Below are positions 9,163 to 18,233 of a stretch of DNA of 64,000 nt, piece by piece (the first letter of the stretch is position 1; every line of letters starts with the position of its first letter). This DNA is from Lentibacillus salicampi. Lineage in GTDB: Bacteria > Bacillota > Bacilli > Bacillales > Amphibacillaceae. The DNA lies in NCBI RefSeq assembly GCF_004565465.1, contig NZ_SRHY01000010.1, positions 1 through 64,000 on the forward strand, in the 5' to 3' direction. Both the position numbers and the translations under genes were made by a program. Under the pieces are notes generated by a model. It saw nothing but the letters and a program-made list of their open reading frames with translations, was not told the DNA's origin and searched no databases.

Positions 9163-11065
9163 TCAATTCACCACCTGTCACATGCTTAATGCCATCAATT
9201 ATGTATTTTAATTCATAATCATTTATTAGCTTTTCCTTTTCATCCTCTGTGAAATTTAGAATCTTTTCGGAGAGTTGTTGAGCTATCACTGCTTTTGAAA
9301 TTGAATTAGTTAACACAAATTGATATGTTTTGGTTGCACGGTCATGAGTATCACTTATTTCCTTCCATGTTTCTAGCTTTTCACTTGAAGTCTCCTCTTT
9401 TTTATAATCTCTAAGATCTACTATAATTTGTTCAAACTCTTCTTTTAACATGCTTTTAGCAATAGAATGCTCTAGAGTCCAAGGTTCTGCTAAAAACACT
9501 TTAATTTCTTCTTTAGTGTCTTGATATTCTTCCTTTTTTTCTTTTGCAACATCTTCACTAACTAATCCTATTTGTTCTATTGTATATTCCCAAATTTTAA
9601 AATGCTCTTTTGCCTGTTCATTGGTCCAATGACTGTTAATTTTGTTTTTAATTTCTTGAATTGTTTGTGGCTTGTTAATTTGTGAATATTTTTTTTCCGA
9701 TTCTTCCGACTTATGTAGATAATGACTTTCTGGTGAAACATCCATATCTGTTATTACGGATACAGGAAAATTCATTGATTCTTTTTTTCTTAAAAAGATT
9801 GGAATATAGCGATTAAACTGAGTTCCTTGTACATTCACTACAGATATTCCATATTGATGTAAAGGTCTTCCAATTGCTTCTGCTATAGCTGGCACTAAAA
9901 TATTTTCAGCAAATCCCTCCACAAGAATTACCCCTTTCGCAAAAAAAAGATTTGCTTTTGTTGCATCTAAAAAGCGATCTAAAAACCTATAATCATCGCT
10001 TTCAAGTTTAGTATATTCTTCACTCATAGGGAAAGCGTTGTCGTTAAATATTAAAATTAAGTTTTCCAACTTTACAGATGCCGCTAAGGTCGGACTATGT
10101 GTTGTTAAAATATATTGAGCATTCAAAGAAGGATGATCTGCTAAATATTTTTCAAAGGATTTAATTACACGTAATTGAGCCTGTGGGTGTAAATGTGCTT
10201 CAATTTCCTCAATTAATGTCAATTGCACACCAATTTCTTGTTCTCTTAATGCAATTAACTCTAATGCCATAAATAATATGTTTGTACTCCCTAAACCACT
10301 CTTAATATCATCATAATTAAGTTCTAAACGCCGTAATACTTCCTGAAAAGTAAGAGATTTATTTTGAATTTGTGCCTCTCTAGAGTCTGTTCTAGATAAA
10401 AGCCTTTTTAAATGTCCATCCACCTTGTCTAGAACAGGTTCATTTAATTTGTGTTCCAAAGCACTGAACGCATTTTCAAAGTCTTCTATCACTTCAGTTT
10501 TCTTATCGTCACTACGGAAAGCTTCTAGTCCTTCAATCACTTTGGCTACACGTGACCTATATCCCGGTTTTAGTTCATTTTCGGCATCGCGTAATGGCTT
10601 CAAATATGTAACACGTAAGTATTCTTGTGCAATAGAATGCATCCCCTGCTCATGATTTATAGGTCCAGCTACAATATCCTTATTAATTTTTTCAATTTGA
10701 TTGACATCTAAATATTTATTAGCCCTTAATATAACTCGCAGAGAAGTTTTTTCAAGTTGTTTTCCCTCAGTAGTTAACCATTCTAAAAAGTAAGCTTCCT
10801 CTTTTTCAGATAAGTCACTAAATACGCACTCTATCTCTAAGCTCTCTGTTTCTTCAGAAAAATCCTCATCTGTAACCCAATCTGTCATTCTACTATTTGT
10901 TCCTAAGACCATACGAATTGCGTCAATAATCGCAGTCTTACCAGAATCATTTTCGCCAATTAAAATATTTAATCCTTTCTTAAAGCGAAGAACAAGACCT
11001 GGACTTCCATCTTCAGACGCTTTAAATTTTCTCCAATTATTTAACTTTACTTCTTTAAGAAACAA
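9149..11065 (-). CDS. gajA: OLD-family ATPase-nuclease, Gabija subunit GajA
   Basis: A 638-residue protein with an ABC-type ATPase domain (Walker A GENDSGKT at 37-44, signature-like SGLGSTNILFM, Walker B TLIEEIEAHLHP near 275-290) and a C-terminal TOPRIM nuclease domain (ILVEGFAENILVPAIAEA, then ITDMDVSPE). This is the architecture of OLD nucleases next to a UvrD-like helicase. GajA nicks DNA sequence-specifically and is inhibited by ATP until phage replication depletes nucleotides. The start is TTG with a GGGGGAG ribosome site; translation runs straight into the helicase gene. A TTGATT-18-TAGAAT promoter candidate lies upstream. The tail of about 150 residues after the TOPRIM is charged and helical. 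Confidence 0.8.
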   Translation of the reverse strand: MFLKEVKLNNWRKFKASEDGSPGLVLRFKKGLNILIGENDSGKTAIIDAIRMVLGTNSRMTDWVTDEDFSEETESLEIECVFSDLSEKEEAYFLEWLTTEGKQLEKTSLRVILRANKYLDVNQIEKINKDIVAGPINHEQGMHSIAQEYLRVTYLKPLRDAENELKPGYRSRVAKVIEGLEAFRSDDKKTEVIEDFENAFSALEHKLNEPVLDKVDGHLKRLLSRTDSREAQIQNKSLTFQEVLRRLELNYDDIKSGLGSTNILFMALELIALREQEIGVQLTLIEEIEAHLHPQAQLRVIKSFEKYLADHPSLNAQYILTTHSPTLAASVKLENLILIFNDNAFPMSEEYTKLESDDYRFLDRFLDATKANLFFAKGVILVEGFAENILVPAIAEAIGRPLHQYGISVVNVQGTQFNRYIPIFLRKKESMNFPVSVITDMDVSPESHYLHKSEESEKKYSQINKPQTIQEIKNKINSHWTNEQAKEHFKIWEYTIEQIGLVSEDVAKEKKEEYQDTKEEIKVFLAEPWTLEHSIAKSMLKEEFEQIIVDLRDYKKEETSSEKLETWKEISDTHDRATKTYQFVLTNSISKAVIAQQLSEKILNFTEDEKEKLINDYELKYIIDGIKHVTGGELSADT

Positions 11066-11165
11066 TAAAAACTCCCCCTTTAAGTGAAAAGACTAGCATT
11101 AAGTATTCATCAACCGTTCATTGTACCTTTAAATTTTGCCTCATTTAGTTTTCTAAATATCTCTT

Positions 11166-11195
11166 ATTCTATCTTAATCACTATTTTTAAATCAA
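11166..11195 (-). promoter_or_regulatory. Candidate promoter of the Gabija operon
   Basis: TTGATT (11190-11195) and TAGAAT (11166-11171) on the minus strand are separated by 18 bp and lie about 100 bp upstream of the gajA TTG. The rest of the 184-bp gap is AT-rich without other clear signals. Confidence 0.4.
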
Positions 11196-11249
11196 TGAAA
11201 TACGTGATTCACCAATTTTTAAAGATATAAAGTGAAAGAATAGTCAACT

Positions 11250-14200
11250 CTACCTCAATTCATCATCCAATGGTACAATCACTTCATCCAATGTCTTCCT
11301 CCACTGACGCTTCATTTCCGGTCCATATTTCAGTGGTTTGGCATCAGGGTTTACATTTTTATATTTATCAAAATCCCTGCTGTTAATGATGTCACTAATA
11401 TTCGGTATTGGATCCATCCCAATCACATATTGAATTGCAGATAAATGTAATGAATCTTTTTCTACAAACCATGTGTTTGCAAACGCTTCAACCGTATTAT
11501 TTTTTGCTTCTGTAAAGAATGCTCTTTTAATGATGAAAATATCCTCATCTTCATCTACCTCTTCATTATCAATTGCGTTTAAAATCGCACGGTATACATT
11601 TTTAACAATTTCTGTTTTCTCTAGTTTTTGAAGCGCATTTTCAATATCCTCACGGATGTTCTTATTATTAGCTGAATAGGTTTCTAATAGTTTATCAATA
11701 TAGGTTGCATCGATATCATAAATCTTAGCCGAATTTTCGCCGTAGAATTCGATATCAGAGAAATCAGCTTCTGGTTCTTCAGATTCCTCTTCATCCTTCA
11801 GCGATCCTTTAACAGTGTTATATATTCCGACAGTTTCTCCTATCGTCATAACTTGATCTTGAAGTGCATTGGAATATTCCACATCATCGTTATATTCGTT
11901 ATAAGTTACTAACGCTTCATAGGAATTATTTAATTCTTGAAATGCCTTCACAAATTCAATTCGAGTTACAAGAGGTGTATGTTCGTTTATATCCTCTATA
12001 TTAGGTGCAATTGTTTGTAATGCTTTATGTGCCTTTTTGAATCGTTTCTTTGATTCTTCATACGTTGGATAAATCAATGTAGATTCTTCTCGCTCATTGG
12101 AATAAACCTTTGTTGCTTCCTGTACATTTTGTTCCATTGTATAAGGCTTTCGAAAGGTCACGATTAATCCCTTTGTTTTTTCTGGATACGTCCGATTTGT
12201 TCGGGAAAAAGCCTGAATCAAATTCGCATAGCTTAAATTCCGATCGACAAAGAGTGTTTGAACGGTTGGTACATCAAACCCTGTTAATAAACGCTCAACG
12301 ACAATGACAAGGTCTACTTGTTTGCCAAACTCTTTAAATTCTGCTTTCTTCCGAGCTAATCGATTATTAATATCACCATTATATCGTTCTACACTTTCTA
12401 AGGACCATGCTGTACCGTAATAACCATTATAGTCTTTCATAATTTGTTTCATTTCTTCTTGATTCTCTGTTGCATTCTCTTCGTTTTCCTCTAACGAATA
12501 AGTGATAGCAACTCGTGGAAAATCTGGGTCTTCAATTGTACGTCCCTTTCGAATGGGATGGTTAGCAAATTCTTGATTTAGCCAATCTGGATCTTTTGTC
12601 ATTTCTTTAATGGCATGATAATACCGTTTTGCCATATCGATTGAACTCGTTGTTAATATGGCAGATTTTTGAGGGCGGCCATTTTGAAAATCAAATTTCA
12701 TATAAGCATTATCTGGCCTAAAAATCTTATGAATGACCTTTTGAATATGTTCATCCTTTTCAAAAGAAGAGTTTTCAATATATGTTTCCTTTTCTATACC
12801 ATCCATTTGATCAATTAAATCATTTATTTCATCATCTGTAGAGTCTGCATACTTTTCATTTTGACGTAGTTGCTCGAAAATATTATTACTAAGTGATGTT
12901 GGTCCAATCGTATCTTCATGTTCTACTTGAAACCCTAAAACAGCACCATCTTCTAATGCGTTTTTAATTGTATAGGTGTGCAATTGATCTCCGTACTGGT
13001 CACGAGTCGTGCGTGCTAATTGCCCTTTCGCTTGCTTTTTATTGACATTAAATATAGGGGTGCCTGTAAAGCCAAACCATGTAGAATTAGGAAAATATCC
13101 TTTCATCTTTTCCATTCCCTCTGCACTTAATGCACGGTGACATTCATCAACGATAAAAACGATATGTTGTCCAAGTAATTTCTTAAAGCGTTGTGTACCT
13201 TTATTCTCTTCTATCTTTTGCGCATGGCGTAACGCAGTTTCTAGCTTTTGACGAGTCGTGATAATAACTGTATTGGTATTAGCATCTGAAAGCAATGTAC
13301 TACTTAACTCTTTTGCGCTACCAGTGCCAACAATTAAACTATTAGATCTTGCATTACCAGAAGAGATGCCAGTATTATATTCCGATGCAAATTTTGTGAA
13401 CTCTGAAGTCGTTTGGTTATCTAAGTCTTTGCGGTCTATGAGCATAATCGTACGATCGATACCTGGTTTTTGAGCTAATAATTTGGTAGATACAAAACTT
13501 GTTAATGTTTTTCCAGAACCAGTTGCATGCCAAACAAATCCAGACTTATGTTGCATAGCAGATTTATATAAGGCTTGGATGGCATGAATTTGGTAGGGTT
13601 GCAAAACCATTAATGTTTTATTGCCTTGATCTTCACTAACAATTGTATAATCAGCAATTAACCGGTGTGCCTCTGGTATATTTAAAACCTGTTTCACAAA
13701 CTCATAGAGATTTTCTACCTTTTGATTGTCCGTCGTTCGCCAACTAAATAGAAATTTTCCATGCATGTCTTTTGGCATCGCATTTGCAAAATAACGCGTT
13801 GTTTGCTCATTGGAAACAACAAATAATTGAAGTGTGGAAAAGATATTTCCTCTAAACATGCCTTCTTCTGCATATTTCTTAATCTGATTAAACGCTTGGA
13901 ATACACCATCTTTGGCACTAGCTTGTTTTAATTCTATTTGAACAATCGGTAAGCCATTGATTAAGAGAGTTACATCAAAGCGACGGTCACGATCATCCAT
14001 ATTTGTTTTTTGTTTTGCAATTTGGTGAACGACTTCGTATGTAGAGATTCCTCCGCCTATGTCATGATTCGAATACAATACCAATGACATCGGACCCAAA
14101 GAAGCATTTTCCCGTTCAATTGTAATACGAGCAATGCCATTCTCCCCTTTGAGCCATTTTGCAGCATCAAAAGGGGTTTTTGTTTTTAATAACAGTTCTG

Positions 14201-14408
14201 TTTTAAGCGTGTCGAATTCTTTATCCGTAATGGGGTGTTCCCCAATTTCTGATAAGTTGTTTTGTGTGATGATTTTTCGTAAATTCTTCCAGAGGTCATA
14301 TTCAGACTTTAAATCAGGACGATAATTCCATTGATTATACCCTTCCCCTAACACTTCAATGAGCCGACGTTCTACTGCAGCTTCATCGTTATGGGATTTC
14401 TTTGTCAT
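11250..14408 (-). CDS. hsdR: Type I restriction enzyme, R (restriction/translocation) subunit
   Basis: A 1052-residue HsdR. The N-terminal PD-(D/E)xK nuclease is seen in DVTLLINGLPIVQIELKQA (about 155-175). The translocase follows with Walker A HATGSGKTLTSF near 300, the DEAD-like VDECHRA near 425, the GFTGTP segment, and the helicase motifs ERLLTGFDVPTVQTLF and QAFSRTNRTYP. It cuts DNA far from the recognition site when the M2S complex meets an unmethylated site. It is the last gene of the hsd operon, 24 bp after hsdS, with an AGAAGGGAG ribosome site. Length is normal and the frame is intact. Confidence 0.93.
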   Translation of the reverse strand: MTKKSHNDEAAVERRLIEVLGEGYNQWNYRPDLKSEYDLWKNLRKIITQNNLSEIGEHPITDKEFDTLKTELLLKTKTPFDAAKWLKGENGIARITIERENASLGPMSLVLYSNHDIGGGISTYEVVHQIAKQKTNMDDRDRRFDVTLLINGLPIVQIELKQASAKDGVFQAFNQIKKYAEEGMFRGNIFSTLQLFVVSNEQTTRYFANAMPKDMHGKFLFSWRTTDNQKVENLYEFVKQVLNIPEAHRLIADYTIVSEDQGNKTLMVLQPYQIHAIQALYKSAMQHKSGFVWHATGSGKTLTSFVSTKLLAQKPGIDRTIMLIDRKDLDNQTTSEFTKFASEYNTGISSGNARSNSLIVGTGSAKELSSTLLSDANTNTVIITTRQKLETALRHAQKIEENKGTQRFKKLLGQHIVFIVDECHRALSAEGMEKMKGYFPNSTWFGFTGTPIFNVNKKQAKGQLARTTRDQYGDQLHTYTIKNALEDGAVLGFQVEHEDTIGPTSLSNNIFEQLRQNEKYADSTDDEINDLIDQMDGIEKETYIENSSFEKDEHIQKVIHKIFRPDNAYMKFDFQNGRPQKSAILTTSSIDMAKRYYHAIKEMTKDPDWLNQEFANHPIRKGRTIEDPDFPRVAITYSLEENEENATENQEEMKQIMKDYNGYYGTAWSLESVERYNGDINNRLARKKAEFKEFGKQVDLVIVVERLLTGFDVPTVQTLFVDRNLSYANLIQAFSRTNRTYPEKTKGLIVTFRKPYTMEQNVQEATKVYSNEREESTLIYPTYEESKKRFKKAHKALQTIAPNIEDINEHTPLVTRIEFVKAFQELNNSYEALVTYNEYNDDVEYSNALQDQVMTIGETVGIYNTVKGSLKDEEESEEPEADFSDIEFYGENSAKIYDIDATYIDKLLETYSANNKNIREDIENALQKLEKTEIVKNVYRAILNAIDNEEVDEDEDIFIIKRAFFTEAKNNTVEAFANTWFVEKDSLHLSAIQYVIGMDPIPNISDIINSRDFDKYKNVNPDAKPLKYGPEMKRQWRKTLDEVIVPLDDELR

Positions 14409-14431
14409 GTTTCTCTCTCCCTTCTAAGTGC

Positions 14432-15661
14432 TTATACAAACATTTTTTGCAGGAATGCATTTTTCGTTTCTTGCAAGGCTTCTAATCCACGTTGATGAAG
14501 GGCAATCGTTTCGTCTAGGTGTTTAAAAAAATTACCGATTTTGGCTTGTTCGTCATAAGTTGGTACCATCATTGTAAAATTTGCATATTCTTTAGCATTT
14601 ACACCAGGTTGTCCAGATCGTTGAGAGGTTATTTTGATAAATTTGCTATATTTTGAAGTAAGTGTATTTTGAAAAATAAACTCAGGATCGTATTCAGGTC
14701 TGATTCTTGCTCGAATTAAAAATCCTGCATAATAAACTTTACCGTCCTTTTTATTGTAAATGTAAGATTTACCAACACTTGCACCTGTACGTGCAAAGAG
14801 TATATCTCCTTCTTTAACCAAATAATTTTCAACCGCTGGTAAATCAATATTGGGTGATGTTAAATTATCTTTTAAAAACTCACGAGTGTCATCATCAATA
14901 TCAGTAATTCGAATATACTTATTTTTTCCATCATATTCAGTTGCACTTGCACTAAGTCCATACTCAAAACCATTCGACATATCGCCTAATTTACGCTGTT
15001 CCCAATCTCCAGTAAACCCTGGAAAACGAATCTCAGGCACAGACTCTCCTTCTTTTGGAAACATTTTTTGCAAGAATCCCTGTTTTGTTTGTTTGAGAAT
15101 GTCTAGTTCTCGCTGTTGAATAGTGATTGTGTCATCTAGTTTCTTAAAAAAGTCTCCAATCTGAATTTGTTCCTCCTCTGAAGGAACCAAGGCTTTTATT
15201 TGAGAAAGTGTTGAAAACTGTACTCGTTGTCTTTCAATTAGTGAGCCTGTTGCATACGTTTTATACATCTTTATGGCTGAGGAAGATTTTAGCCAAACAC
15301 TAAAGAACTTACTATCAAAACCATTCTTTGACTTCATTGTGATGTAATATCCCGATACCGCAACCTTTTTTCCAGTCAAATTTAAATCAACTGCACCCAA
15401 AGTCATATTCATAGGATTGTATATAAATTCATTATTTGAAACAGACTTAAATTGGTCTTCTTTTTTAACTAAAAACTCTCTATTGTAACGGTCTGTTTTT
15501 GGTGTTAGTCCATTTTCAACAGTTAGGCTCCACAACTCAAGATTTTCTTCTTTTGGATTGAGATGATTAGAAGTCTGTTCAAACACTTCCCCCAACTTAC
15601 GCTGTTCCCATTTTCCAGTAAATCCCAGAAGGCGAATTTCTGGTATCTGCTTATTTTTCAC
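14432..15661 (-). CDS. hsdS: Type I restriction enzyme, specificity subunit with two recognition domains
   Basis: A 409-residue HsdS with two target recognition domains and two conserved helical spacers (DTITIQQRELDILKQTKQGFLQKMF and a second copy ending FLQKMFV). Each half begins with the same segment, PEIRLLGFTGKWEQRKLGE and PEIRFPGFTGDWEQRKLGD, giving a pseudo-dyad in protein and DNA. It sets the bipartite sequence recognised by the methylase and the nuclease. GTG start inside the end of hsdM (11-bp overlap), so the two are coupled. The DNA repeats between the halves could allow exchange of recognition domains by recombination. Confidence 0.92.
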   Translation of the reverse strand: MKNKQIPEIRLLGFTGKWEQRKLGEVFEQTSNHLNPKEENLELWSLTVENGLTPKTDRYNREFLVKKEDQFKSVSNNEFIYNPMNMTLGAVDLNLTGKKVAVSGYYITMKSKNGFDSKFFSVWLKSSSAIKMYKTYATGSLIERQRVQFSTLSQIKALVPSEEEQIQIGDFFKKLDDTITIQQRELDILKQTKQGFLQKMFPKEGESVPEIRFPGFTGDWEQRKLGDMSNGFEYGLSASATEYDGKNKYIRITDIDDDTREFLKDNLTSPNIDLPAVENYLVKEGDILFARTGASVGKSYIYNKKDGKVYYAGFLIRARIRPEYDPEFIFQNTLTSKYSKFIKITSQRSGQPGVNAKEYANFTMMVPTYDEQAKIGNFFKHLDETIALHQRGLEALQETKNAFLQKMFV

Positions 15662-17243
15662 GATTAAACACCTCTAATGCCCCTTTAATCCATTCTTCGT
15701 TTTCTTTATCAAATTGTAGTGAAGAAATCGTTTCATACAAGCTCGATTCTAGTTCTGCTTTTTCTTTTCGAATGTCTTGAATGGATGAACTAAGCGCAGC
15801 CATATCCACAGGTTCTTCTTCCTCAAAGGTGTCTACGTACCGAGGAATATTCAAATTAAAATCATTCTCTTTGATTTCCTCAAAAGAAGCTAAGTGAGCA
15901 TATTTCTCCACGTCTTCTCGGTTTTTATACGTTTCGACAATCTTATCAATATTTTCTTTGGTAAGTCTATTTTGATTCTTTCCTTTTTCAAACTCTTTAC
16001 TTGCATCAATAAATAATACATCACGATTGTTGCGGTTTTTCTTTAAAATGATAACGGTTGTTGGAATGGATGTCCCGAAGAACAAGTTGGCTGGCATCCC
16101 TATGATCGCATCAATACTTCCATCCTCCAGTAATTTCTTCCGGATTACACCTTCTGCAGCCCCGCGGAACAATACACCATGTGGTAAGACGATTGCCATT
16201 ATTCCTGAGTCTTTCAAATGGTAGTAACCATGTAAAAGAAAGGAGAAATCTGCTTTTGATTTTGGTGCTAACTTCCCGTAACGATTGAAACGAGAATCAT
16301 CTAAGAATGTTTTATCTGCAGACCATTTAGCAGAGTATGGAGGATTCATTAGGACTGAATCAAAAGTATAAGGTTCATCTGTTGGCCAATCTTCATTCAA
16401 TGTATCCCCATTGCGTAAACGCATATCTTCTTTACCAATACCATGCAAGATTAAGTTCATCTTTGCTAGATTATACGTTGTTGTATTTAATTCCTGTCCG
16501 TGATATTTTACACTTTCTGGATAATTAATATAGTTTCGTACATTCAGCATCAGGGAACCTGATCCCATCGTTGGGTCATAGACACTAAATAATTTTCTAT
16601 TCTCTTGACCGACTGCTACTATCTGAGCCATCATGTCCGATACTTTACTTGGCGTATAGAATTCGCCTGCTTTCTTTCCAGCCTCTGAAGCAAATTCACC
16701 AATCAAGAATTCATAAGCATCCCCGATTACATCACCGTCATGTCCTATAACATCAATTTCACTTAATTTCTTCAAGACGTCGGAAATGGTAATGTTTCGT
16801 TGTGGATCGTCTGAACCGAGTTTTTTGGAAGTCAAGTCTACATCATCAAACAAACCACTAAATTGATCGTATTTCGTGGACAAATCAATAAAAGCTTTAT
16901 TTAAATCATTCAATTGAAACGTATTTTGTTTCGCTTGATCAGCCAATACATTAAATAAGTAATCTGGTTCCATATGATGTCCTAACGTATCGACTAATGT
17001 TTCAATCAAGTCATCTTTTATATCTCCATCTGCTAATAAATTCCGATATAATTGGGATTGTTTTTCTTGTGTATTATAGTTTTCCAGTGATTCTTCTGCT
17101 AGTTCCACAACTTTCACTAATAACTTATCCGATAAGTACTTATAGAAAATTAATCCTAGTAAATAATCTTTGTATTCGGATGCATCCATTTTACTGCGCA
17201 AGCTATCTGCAGCACTAAATAATTTTGAATTTAATTCCGACAT
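15651..17243 (-). CDS. hsdM: Type I restriction enzyme, DNA adenine methyltransferase subunit
   Basis: A 530-residue HsdM. The helical N-terminal domain is followed by GEFYTPSKVSDMM, the SAM-binding DPTMGSGSLMLNV, and the catalytic NPPY motif (MNPPYSAKW) of N6-adenine methylases. It modifies host sites together with HsdS and carries the DNA-binding core of the restriction complex. It follows a half-size S-like gene by 21 bp and overlaps hsdS, so one transcript probably runs from 17.9 kb to 11.25 kb. Length and motifs are complete. Confidence 0.93.
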   Translation of the reverse strand: MSELNSKLFSAADSLRSKMDASEYKDYLLGLIFYKYLSDKLLVKVVELAEESLENYNTQEKQSQLYRNLLADGDIKDDLIETLVDTLGHHMEPDYLFNVLADQAKQNTFQLNDLNKAFIDLSTKYDQFSGLFDDVDLTSKKLGSDDPQRNITISDVLKKLSEIDVIGHDGDVIGDAYEFLIGEFASEAGKKAGEFYTPSKVSDMMAQIVAVGQENRKLFSVYDPTMGSGSLMLNVRNYINYPESVKYHGQELNTTTYNLAKMNLILHGIGKEDMRLRNGDTLNEDWPTDEPYTFDSVLMNPPYSAKWSADKTFLDDSRFNRYGKLAPKSKADFSFLLHGYYHLKDSGIMAIVLPHGVLFRGAAEGVIRKKLLEDGSIDAIIGMPANLFFGTSIPTTVIILKKNRNNRDVLFIDASKEFEKGKNQNRLTKENIDKIVETYKNREDVEKYAHLASFEEIKENDFNLNIPRYVDTFEEEEPVDMAALSSSIQDIRKEKAELESSLYETISSLQFDKENEEWIKGALEVFNREK

Positions 17244-17264
17244 AATATATTCCCCACTTTTCTA

Positions 17265-17831
17265 TTATTGATCTAATTGCTTTAATACTTCTAAATAAAG
17301 TATCTCTTCGAAATCAGCTTGTTTCCTTGCTAAATCTTGACGTTTTTTTAAATTTAGATAAGCATTTCCTATCGTCTGTTGTTTCTCCATGCTTGGTAGT
17401 CCCATGTCCAAAGATTTAAGAATAGCTGGCGTCAATTTTCGTACAGTACTTCCTTGCATCGAATTTGCCATTTGCTTCTTCATAGAGTGTGATTCATTCA
17501 ACGCATAACAAAGATAGCTATGATCCAATTGTCTATGTTCAATAATAAGTTTAGCAAAGTTTTGATTAATAATCTTTCCTTTATTTACATCACTCACTAT
17601 GGCAGCTTTGGAACTAACAAAGCTGAAAACGACTTCTCCTGGTTTACTCAAATGATTGTCTTTATCACTGTAGTTTACACTATAATAACTAGCATTCGAA
17701 TTGAGAAACAACCCATCTAAATCATCCATTAGATTCTCATACGTATAGGTATCTAAAGTTAAATCATGTTTATCATTTACTCTGGAAATATTTCTTCCTA
17801 CTTTAACAGTAACAATGTCTTCAAGCTTCAT
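17265..17831 (-). CDS. Half-size HsdS-like protein with one recognition domain
   Basis: A 188-residue protein resembling one half of a type I S subunit: an N-terminal recognition domain (MKLEDIVTVKVGRNISR, then SKPGEVVFSFVSSKAAIV) and one conserved helical spacer (PSMEKQQTIGNAYLNLKKRQDLARKQ). I chose the ATG at 17831 because GGGAGGGTGG lies 4 bases before it; the frame is open 16 codons further upstream without a ribosome site. It is the first gene of the hsd operon. A solo half-S could dimerise to give a palindromic specificity, replace the large HsdS, or regulate the complex. Function inferred from the family only. Confidence 0.65.
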   Translation of the reverse strand: MKLEDIVTVKVGRNISRVNDKHDLTLDTYTYENLMDDLDGLFLNSNASYYSVNYSDKDNHLSKPGEVVFSFVSSKAAIVSDVNKGKIINQNFAKLIIEHRQLDHSYLCYALNESHSMKKQMANSMQGSTVRKLTPAILKSLDMGLPSMEKQQTIGNAYLNLKKRQDLARKQADFEEILYLEVLKQLDQ

Positions 17832-17883
17832 ATCCCACCCTCCCATTTTAAGTAATTCTTTAAAATTACTTAAATGCAATTAA

Positions 17884-17912
17884 ATCATATCATTCATAAA
17901 ATATCCCGTCAA
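17884..17912 (-). promoter_or_regulatory. Promoter of the hsd operon
   Basis: TTGACG (17907-17912) and TATGAT (17884-17889) with a 17-bp spacer form a near-consensus sigma-A promoter about 50 bp upstream of the half-S gene. The AAGTAATT/AATTACTT palindrome (17850-17871) lies just downstream and could be an operator or a leader hairpin. Confidence 0.65.
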
Positions 17913-18029
17913 CAAAATATACGTAATTTTAACGAATTACATATAATATTTCCACCCACTGAAAGAAGAGCGTTATTGTTTAGAATCTTTACAATGACAC
18001 CCCATATCCAAAAGTACATTTCCATATAA

Positions 18030-18073
18030 TAAAAAAAGCAAGACCGAAGTAAGGGAAAACTTCGGTCTTGCTT
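18030..18073 (-). terminator. Intrinsic terminator ending the transfer operon
   Basis: A perfect 15-bp stem (AAGCAAGACCGAAGT at 18036-18050 with its complement at 18059-18073, 8-base loop) is followed on the minus strand by a run of T (plus strand A-run at 18031-18037). It lies 160 bp beyond the ArdC-like gene and isolates the conjugation operon from hsd. Confidence 0.85.
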
Positions 18074-18233
18074 GATCTAATCAGTAACAATCCTCTTAGT
18101 AAAACAATTTAATGAAATCGATTCAATATAACCGAAAAATATTCCAATTATTTTGTCAATAGTTTTATAAACCAAAGTAAAGAACTTTATTTCCATAGAA
18201 CTCTATACATAGGTATGCCATCAAGATATCCCC

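Larger units (their letters stand above)
17832..18233. other. Gene-free 402-bp boundary between the hsd operon and the transfer operon
   Basis: No gene is seen. The stretch holds an 8-bp inverted repeat AAGTAATT...AATTACTT (17850-17871) in the hsd leader, the hsd promoter (17884-17912) and the terminator of the transfer operon (18030-18073). The remaining 160 bp next to the ArdC-like gene is AT-rich without recognisable structure. This is the apparent border between the defence block and the conjugative operon. Confidence 0.6.
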
